Origin: Nitrospirota bacterium
GTDB taxonomy: Bacteria > Nitrospirota > Thermodesulfovibrionia > Thermodesulfovibrionales > UBA9159
Direction: 5' to 3'
Length of the DNA stretch: 32,693 nt
Assembly: GCA_023475105.1 (NCBI GenBank)
Contig: JAMCWJ010000039.1
Span: 1-32,693 of the forward strand
Position numbers and translations under genes: made by a program
Notes under the pieces: generated by a model
Told to the model about the DNA's origin: nothing
The model's input: only the letters and a program-made list of their open reading frames with translations
The model's database searches: none
Part shown: positions 25,253 through 30,493 of the stretch, piece by piece
Position numbering within the stretch: the stretch's first letter is position 1
Layout: the number at the start of each line of letters is the position of its first letter

Positions 25253-25770
25253 CTTCCTGCGGCATCGGCATCAGGGCTTGCATAGGATGAAGACCGAAGA
25301 GTAGACCTGTCGTTCCGGCGGCAATGAGCGTTTTGCTGCTTGAAAAATTCTTTCCGTTTTCCGTCATTCCGGCTTGTCCGGAATCTTTCAGGGTATTTTG
25401 GAGGGATTCCCGACGCGCTCCGCTTGCGGGAATGACAAAGCCGGGCACTCTCCCGGCCTCAATCAACCTGGTCATCAGCGATACCACAATAAAAGTATTG
25501 ACCGCATGAAGGACGTTGTTGGTGAGATGATGCCCAAGGGGGTTTAATCCCCAGAGGGCGTAATCCAAAGCATGGGATATCCACGTCAGCGGATGCCAGT
25601 TGGCGGCATAGAAATCAAGGAACGCCCGTCTGAAGAAGCCGCGCCGAATGAACGGATATGGATATTTCCGATAACATATTTGCTGTCATCCCACTCGACG
25701 AACTTATCTTGAAGGAGGAAAGTAAGACGAGCAATGTGATGAAAGCAACAGCGGCGATATATTTAACGGC
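25253..25770 (-). pseudogene. Broken TPR/GT-C gene (paralog of the gene at 1-174)
   Basis: On the minus strand, pieces of a TPR/GT-C N-terminus can be read in shifting frames. They are a membrane segment (KYIAAVAFITLLVLL), FVEWDDSKYVIGNIHIRSF, then ANWHPLTWISHALDYALWG and HHLTNNVLHAVNTF, ending at LLFGLHPMQ. At least two frameshifts separate them: one before FVEWDD and one after IRSFGAA. The rest of the gene, including all TPRs, is missing where the opposite-strand GT2 ends. A 74-base dispersed repeat (25363-25436) is inserted after RLIEAG. The intact gene upstream ends at 25763, so the remnant probably was its downstream operon partner. Confidence 0.75.
25363..25436. repeat. GTCATTCC...GGAATGAC dispersed palindromic element
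   Basis: Seventy-four bases with terminal inverted repeats GTCATTCC and GGAATGAC and two inner hairpins (ATTCCGG/CCGGAAT and ATTCCCG/CGGGAAT). Elements of this shape are common dispersed repeats in many bacterial genomes, usually between genes. Here it sits inside a broken TPR/GT-C gene, at the place where its paralogs carry AGTAAGC elements. Confidence 0.7.
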
Positions 25771-27901
25771 CTTTGTTCTCTTCTCGCCTGTAGTTATTCA
25801 AATATTCGCAGCTCTCCTTGTTCCCCAGAGAGCAAGATTCTTGAAAGTCTGCAGCCGCAGCCCTCAAATCGCCCTTCCTGGCGTATAAGACTCCCCGGCT
25901 TCTGTAGGCCTCCGGGTCGTCAGGACTGAGCGCGATAAACTTTGAATACGCGGCAAGGGCGTCGTCGAGCCTTCCGAGCAATACGTAAGCCGTTCCGAGG
26001 CCGTGATAGGCCTTGCCGTCATAGGGGGCCAGAGTGACCGCCCTGGAATAGTTCTCCGCAGCCTTGTCGATCCTGCCGCTCTCCCCGTAAGCGCGGGCCA
26101 GGTTGCTGTATGCGACAGCATAGTTCGGATTCAAGGCAATGGCCTTCTCAAAATTGTCAATAGCCATGCCGGTCTTGCCGACAGCCGCATAAGCGACTCC
26201 TAAATTGGTATAGGCCAGCACATATGATGGATTCAATGAAGTGGATCTCTCATACATCCCAATGGCTTTTTCATGAAGACCCTTCTCAGCGTAGGCGAGC
26301 CCCAGATTATTGTATCCCCTCGGTGAACCGGGGTTTTTGCGGACCACATCCTTCCATAGGCTGACTTTGTCTTTCCACAGAATGTTCCGTGCGAAGGTTG
26401 CGGAAGACATCGTCAGTAAGACGGCAATGAAAAAGGCGGCTGCAATCTTCCTGCTTTGAGGCGCCTTTCTTCCGGGGCGCTGAAGAAGGAGCAGTCCCGC
26501 TGCCGTCAGCGAAAGAAAGAAACCGACAGAAGGAAGATAGATCCTGTACTCATCCATCAACATCGGTATCGGTATTATGCTCGATTCGACCGAGAGGGTT
26601 ATGAAAAACCAGAAGATCCCGAAGGCGATGAGACGGTAAAACGTGAATCGTGAGTCGTGAATCGTGACGAAGTCCCCCTCAATAAGCCCTCCGGTTTGCC
26701 GGCTTGTCAGCTTGCCAGCTTGCCAGCTTCTGTATAGCAGATATATCGCGGCCCCGAAGAGCGACAGGAGAAGGAGCAGGGAGAGAAACACCGGCGGCTC
26801 AAGAAGTGAATGGTACAGCGGATAACTGTAGCTGAGGTTCTGGTTCACCGGCAGCAGGAGAAGCCGCAGGTACGTGACGACTACTCTGAGCTGCGTAAGG
26901 AGGTAAGCCTTGCCGGATAGACCCTGGTCAACCAGGAAGTCGGGGTCTCTGACCTCGCTTATGATCTCGCCCGCTGAGCCGGATGCACCGATGATCGTCA
27001 AGGGAATGATAAGCATGGTAAGCAGAAAAGGGACAAGCCGCAATACCCTCGATTTCAGCGGGCCGGTAAAGAACAGAAATTCATAGAGCGTGATCACAAC
27101 CGGAAGGGTAAAGGCGTTTTCCTTTGTCTTCATCGCGAGGACGGCGGAAACAAAAGCAAAAAAATAGCTTGCCGGCTTGCCGGCTTGCCGGCGTGAAAGC
27201 CTTCCTTTGATATACAGCACCAGCGAAAGGAGATAGAACAGGCTCACAAGGGAGGCAAACCTTTGGAAAATGTAAGTCACCGCTTCCGTCTGGACCGGAT
27301 GGGAGACAAAGAGAAGGGCGACGGCCAGGGCAAAAAATCGACAATAGGAAGTAGGCACTGGGAAGTGGGCACTATGCTGCTTACTGCTTACTTCATACTG
27401 CTTACTGAAATAGGGGGTCCTGAATGTCAGCACAACCAGAAAATAAACCAGTATCGCGTTGATGAGGTGAACGACAAGGTTCACGACATGATATCCGACA
27501 ACATGAAACCCGTGAAGCCTGTAGTTCAGCGCAAAGGTAAGATATCCTATGAACCGTGACTTGAAACCATCGTAGACCGGGAGTCCCTCTGCCGACGCAG
27601 GATTCTTAAAGTAGGCGAGGTTTCTGACGATCGGGTTACCGACAATAAAATCCGATTCGTCCCACTGGAAAGGACTGTGGAAGGTATTGGAATATATTAC
27701 AAAACCGAGAAGGCAGATCAGAAGGATATGAACGGCGGGTTTATAGATGAGAGCGGCCTTCCAGCCCGCCGGTTCAGCAGGCCGCCGGTCTGCGTGCCCG
27801 CTCACTTGTCCGTTTGCCTGCTTAGCAGTTTCCCGAAGCGACCGCCTTGTCGAAGCTTTACCCACGGGGTAATATACCATAACCTTTTTGTGCGTTGACA
27901 T
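25763..27901 (-). CDS. TPR-tailed GT-C membrane protein, paralog 3, with five repeat insertions
   Basis: A 712-residue protein, more distant from the other paralogs. FQWDESDFIVGN carries the acidic motif after the first helix; YHVVNLVVHLIN, HPVQTEAVTY and DEYRIYLPSVGFFLSL are the shared family blocks. The C-terminal third has about five to six TPR units (YNNLGLAYAEKGLHEKAIGMY and following) and ends NNYRREENKGR. Short tandem repeats inserted in frame encode KQANGQVSGHADRR near the N-terminus, SKQYEVSSKQHSAH after the third helix, RRQAGKPAS, WQAGKLTSRQTGG and TIHDSRFTFYR. All fall in predicted loops. The ATG at 27901 lacks a ribosome binding site; ATG 27880 follows AAAAAGG and is an alternative. 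The role is as for the other GT-C/TPR proteins. Confidence 0.78.
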   Translation of the reverse strand: MSTHKKVMVYYPVGKASTRRSLRETAKQANGQVSGHADRRPAEPAGWKAALIYKPAVHILLICLLGFVIYSNTFHSPFQWDESDFIVGNPIVRNLAYFKNPASAEGLPVYDGFKSRFIGYLTFALNYRLHGFHVVGYHVVNLVVHLINAILVYFLVVLTFRTPYFSKQYEVSSKQHSAHFPVPTSYCRFFALAVALLFVSHPVQTEAVTYIFQRFASLVSLFYLLSLVLYIKGRLSRRQAGKPASYFFAFVSAVLAMKTKENAFTLPVVITLYEFLFFTGPLKSRVLRLVPFLLTMLIIPLTIIGASGSAGEIISEVRDPDFLVDQGLSGKAYLLTQLRVVVTYLRLLLLPVNQNLSYSYPLYHSLLEPPVFLSLLLLLSLFGAAIYLLYRSWQAGKLTSRQTGGLIEGDFVTIHDSRFTFYRLIAFGIFWFFITLSVESSIIPIPMLMDEYRIYLPSVGFFLSLTAAGLLLLQRPGRKAPQSRKIAAAFFIAVLLTMSSATFARNILWKDKVSLWKDVVRKNPGSPRGYNNLGLAYAEKGLHEKAIGMYERSTSLNPSYVLAYTNLGVAYAAVGKTGMAIDNFEKAIALNPNYAVAYSNLARAYGESGRIDKAAENYSRAVTLAPYDGKAYHGLGTAYVLLGRLDDALAAYSKFIALSPDDPEAYRSRGVLYARKGDLRAAAADFQESCSLGNKESCEYLNNYRREENKGR
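26641..26668 (-). repeat. Four in-frame heptamers
   Basis: ACGTGAA TCGTGAG TCGTGAA TCGTGAC on the plus strand, four 7-base units. On the coding strand it is read as TIHDSRFTF in a predicted loop of the TPR/GT-C protein. Confidence 0.75.
26691..26730 (-). repeat. Five in-frame octamers
   Basis: Five 8-base units related to CCAGCTTG/CCGGCTTG. On the coding strand it is read as WQAGKLTSRQTGG between two predicted membrane segments. Confidence 0.75.
27166..27193 (-). repeat. Three in-frame octamers
   Basis: Three GCTTGCCG units plus a partial fourth, the same octamer family as at 26691. It is read as RRQAGKPAS in a predicted loop. Confidence 0.75.
27347..27410 (-). repeat. In-frame AGTAAGC-type palindromic element, copy 3
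   Basis: About 64 bases. The coding strand carries AGTAAGCAGTATGAAGTAAG followed by the complementary arm AGTGCCCACTT and AGTGCCTACTT. It is read as SKQYEVSSKQHSAHFPVPTS, the same frame as the other copies and at the homologous position. Confidence 0.8.
27761..27829 (-). repeat. Diverged octamer tract near the N-terminus
   Basis: On the coding strand AAGCAGGC, AAACGGAC, AAGTGAGC, GGGCACGC and AGACCGGC follow each other as 8-base units of the AAGCxGGC type, with looser copies after them. It is read as KQANGQVSGHADRR before the first membrane helix. Confidence 0.55.
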
Positions 27902-27990
27902 CGGTTATCGGCGGGTATTCAAGAATCTTTGGTTCGTCACATCGTTTTCAAGCCACTGGACAATTTGACCGGCCGACTGCTGTTTGCTGT

Positions 27991-30057
27991 TCACTTCCTG
28001 CCGGCCGAGCCCTTCAGTTTCAACGCCCTTTCGAGGTTGCTGCGATAAGCGGATTCCGAGGGCGCCAGCCGGACGGCCGCCTCAAACTGCTCGACCGCCT
28101 TGTCAAAGGAGCCTTTCTGTCCGTAGGCAATCCCCAGGATGTTGCGATAAAAGGCATTATCAGGTCTCAATTTCACCGCGGCCTCGAAGTGCTCGATCGC
28201 CTCATCCGTCTGCCCGGAGTTCGCATAGATGCTTCCGAGATTGTAATGAGCGTCGACATACCCCGGGTTTATCGCCAGTGCCCGGCGATAGTGGGATACG
28301 GCTTCCTTTGTCATGCCTTTCTTTGCGAGGGCTACGGCCAAGCGGCCGTGCGTCTCGGCGGAACCCGGATCCAAGTCCAGAAGGAGCCGGTATTGCCCAA
28401 TCGCCTCATCCAGCAATACCGCCTTTTCATAGGCGAGGACAAGGCCGCGCCGGGCCTCGAGGTCGGCGGGAGCTATTGCTACAGCCCTTTGATATTCCTC
28501 AACGGCCTCTTTTGTCATACCCTTTTGCATATAACAAAGCCCGAGATTCCTGTGGGCCGCGGCAGAATTCGGGTTCAATTTCAGGGTGATAATACGGTAC
28601 TGCCCGATCGCCTCGTCAACCCTCCCCAGGCTCATGAAGGCATTGCCGAGCATCCCGTGCGGTAGCTCACCTCCCGGAGACTGCCTCACCATGTCGCTGA
28701 AAAGGGTGAAGTTGTCCTTCCATATGGCGTTCCTCTTCACTGTCTGCAGGGAATACAGTCCCGCCACCAAATAAGCGAGCAAAAGCACTGAGGTGGCATA
28801 TCGAGGCCCTTTCTTACCGACCCATGAGAAGGTCATGACCAGGAGAAGGACGAATCCGAAGGACGGTAAATAGAGGTACCTTTCGGCAAGCGAGGCCTCG
28901 CCGAGCGCGGGGACATAGAAGACAGGCAGGAGGGGGATGACCAGCAGCATGAGTGCGAAGAAGGCCGGTCTGTTCTTCCGGTACGCTGCCACGGTCAGTG
29001 CAACATAAACCGCGGCAGCCATGAGCGAGAGCATCCCTTTCGTCTCCAGAACCGACGCGATAGGGTGAAGCATAATGAAGGCATTGAAGTGCACGGGGAA
29101 GATCAGCTGTTCGAGATATCTGCTGAAAAGAGGGAAAACGTTGATCACATGCTGATACGTGGTCAGATCCATGTGCGCCTTCACAGGCGCAAAACTTCCG
29201 AGGACGCCGGACCTCAGGAACAGGTAAAGCCCCGTTACGAAAAAATAAGGGGATTGCCTCTTGAGCAGCGCCGTAAAATCCCTCTTCGCCCCTCGCAACG
29301 CCTCTTTCCCCAGCGAGAGGTCATAGACGATGAGGATGATCGGCAGAGTCACCGCAGGCTCCTTGCAGAGAAGGGAGAGGACAAAGCACGTCAGGGAGAG
29401 TGAATAGAACCCCTTGTGAAGCGTTCCGTCCGTTGAACGCATATAAAAATAAAGGGAAAGGAGATAAAACAGGGTGTAGGAAAGGTCCGTGACGGCTCCG
29501 ATCCAGGCCACCGCTTCGGTATGGATGGGATGGACAGCGAACAAGAGGGCGGCGATAAGAGCGGCAGAAGGAAAATTAACAGCAGGCAGTAAGCAGTAAG
29601 CATCAAACTGCCTCTTGCCTATATGCTTTTTGCGATTTTCCGCCGGCTGGCTACTGTCTACTGCATACTGTCTGCTATCTTCCCCAAACAGCTTCGAAAC
29701 CAGAATGAAAACCAGCACGGAGTTCACTGTATGGAAGAGGATATTCACCAGATGGAAGCCCCACGGTTTGAGGCCGAAGAGATGATAATTCACCATGAAG
29801 ATGACGTGCATCAGGGGCCTGTAATAGTTGGAGACGGCATACTCAGGTCTGAAACCCCATGCTGCCTTCGAGAACATTTCCGGAAGATACCTCACATCCC
29901 TTATCCAATGGTTTTCCAAAACCTGCAGGACATCGTCATACACGAAGTCGTTGAAAAGGGTGTTGAAATATACGGCAAAGGATACGAAACCGATGAGTGC
30001 GACCGGGACAAGAAGGCGCGCCTTCTTGTCCTCAGCTGTTTTTATGTCTTTCCTCAA
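27991..30057 (-). CDS. TPR-tailed GT-C membrane protein (TMTC-like), paralog 4
   Basis: A 688-residue protein, the longest of the closely related set. FVYDDVLQVLEN carries the acidic pair; NYYRPLMH, GFHLVNILFH, HPIHTEAVAW and AERYLYLPSFGF are the shared blocks. About seven to eight TPR units follow (for example AHRNLGLCYMQKGMTKEAVEEY), more than in the other paralogs. The start is TTG at 30055-30057 with GGGAGG seven bases upstream. An in-frame AGTAAGC-type element lies at 29571-29680 and a 26-base perfect palindrome in codons 10-18. It is 90 bases upstream of the next TPR gene on the same strand, so the two probably form one unit. Likely role: transfer of a sugar from a polyprenyl-phosphate donor to an exported acceptor. 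Confidence 0.8.
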   Translation of the reverse strand: MRKDIKTAEDKKARLLVPVALIGFVSFAVYFNTLFNDFVYDDVLQVLENHWIRDVRYLPEMFSKAAWGFRPEYAVSNYYRPLMHVIFMVNYHLFGLKPWGFHLVNILFHTVNSVLVFILVSKLFGEDSRQYAVDSSQPAENRKKHIGKRQFDAYCLLPAVNFPSAALIAALLFAVHPIHTEAVAWIGAVTDLSYTLFYLLSLYFYMRSTDGTLHKGFYSLSLTCFVLSLLCKEPAVTLPIILIVYDLSLGKEALRGAKRDFTALLKRQSPYFFVTGLYLFLRSGVLGSFAPVKAHMDLTTYQHVINVFPLFSRYLEQLIFPVHFNAFIMLHPIASVLETKGMLSLMAAAVYVALTVAAYRKNRPAFFALMLLVIPLLPVFYVPALGEASLAERYLYLPSFGFVLLLVMTFSWVGKKGPRYATSVLLLAYLVAGLYSLQTVKRNAIWKDNFTLFSDMVRQSPGGELPHGMLGNAFMSLGRVDEAIGQYRIITLKLNPNSAAAHRNLGLCYMQKGMTKEAVEEYQRAVAIAPADLEARRGLVLAYEKAVLLDEAIGQYRLLLDLDPGSAETHGRLAVALAKKGMTKEAVSHYRRALAINPGYVDAHYNLGSIYANSGQTDEAIEHFEAAVKLRPDNAFYRNILGIAYGQKGSFDKAVEQFEAAVRLAPSESAYRSNLERALKLKGSAGRK
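29571..29680 (-). repeat. In-frame AGTAAGC-type palindromic element, copy 4
   Basis: About 110 bases, the most diverged copy. The coding strand has CAGTATGCAGTAGACAGTAG in the left arm and GCTTACTGCTTACTGCCTGC in the right arm. It is read as SRQYAVDSSQ ... FDAYCLLPAVNFPS, the same frame as the other copies. Confidence 0.7.
30006..30031. repeat. 26-base perfect palindrome in coding sequence
   Basis: The arm GGACAAGAAGGCG is followed directly by its exact reverse complement with no loop. It lies about 25-50 bases inside the TPR gene that starts at 30057. The other paralogs lack it. It could be an operator, a cruciform or a hairpin in the mRNA near the start codon. Confidence 0.7.
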
Positions 30058-30493
30058 TTCAAGTCCTCCCAGACAGGAATAATCACAAAAGATACTATCG
30101 CAAATTCAGGTACATGATAGCAAGTGCGCCGCGAAAGCCGGCAAACGCACAGCCATTAGGTCATTTCACCGTTATTATGCGTTTAGACATGGTCATATCA
30201 CCATAAATGCCTGCCATGCACGGCCGGGACAGAACAGGGAACGTGTAACTCAACATATTGAATATAAATCATTTTGTGTCAGTTATCTGTCTGTCATCTT
30301 CTTCTTCCGGCATTGGCATGTTCGTTGCAGAATAATGACCAACCCCCGAAGTTCATTCTTGATGGCAGACGTAAAAAGGAGGTGTTGCGGAAGAAAGCCT
30401 ATCGCATTTATCAGCAGAGGAAAGCATTCAGTCCGGTTATAGCGCTGAATGGTGAAAGTATATGAAAAATAAAGAAACTAAGGAGAAGAGAGG
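30058..30493. other. Divergent regulatory region, 436 bases
   Basis: No gene is supported here. It holds the promoter(s) for the minus-strand TPR gene and a sigma-54-type promoter for the cytochrome, then an untranslated leader of about 150 bases. A 63-codon frame (30274-30465) has no ribosome binding site and is not called. Confidence 0.6.
30313..30329 (+). promoter_or_regulatory. Sigma-54-type promoter of the cytochrome gene
   Basis: TTGGCATG-TTCG-TTGCA matches the sigma-54 consensus YTGGCACG-N4-TTGCW at all but one position. The spacing is right: GG (30315-30316) and GC (30327-30328) are separated by ten bases. Transcription would start near 30340, about 150 bases before the cytochrome ATG. 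An enhancer-binding activator would be required; its site was not identified. Confidence 0.7.

Noticed and set aside
16573-25265. Identical 16-mer TGACTTCCTGCGGCAT at 16573 and 25250
   Set aside because: One shared 16-mer in 33 kb can occur by chance and the flanks do not match.
30274-30465. 63-codon open frame before the cytochrome
   Set aside because: No ribosome binding site at its start and the predicted sigma-54 start point lies inside it.
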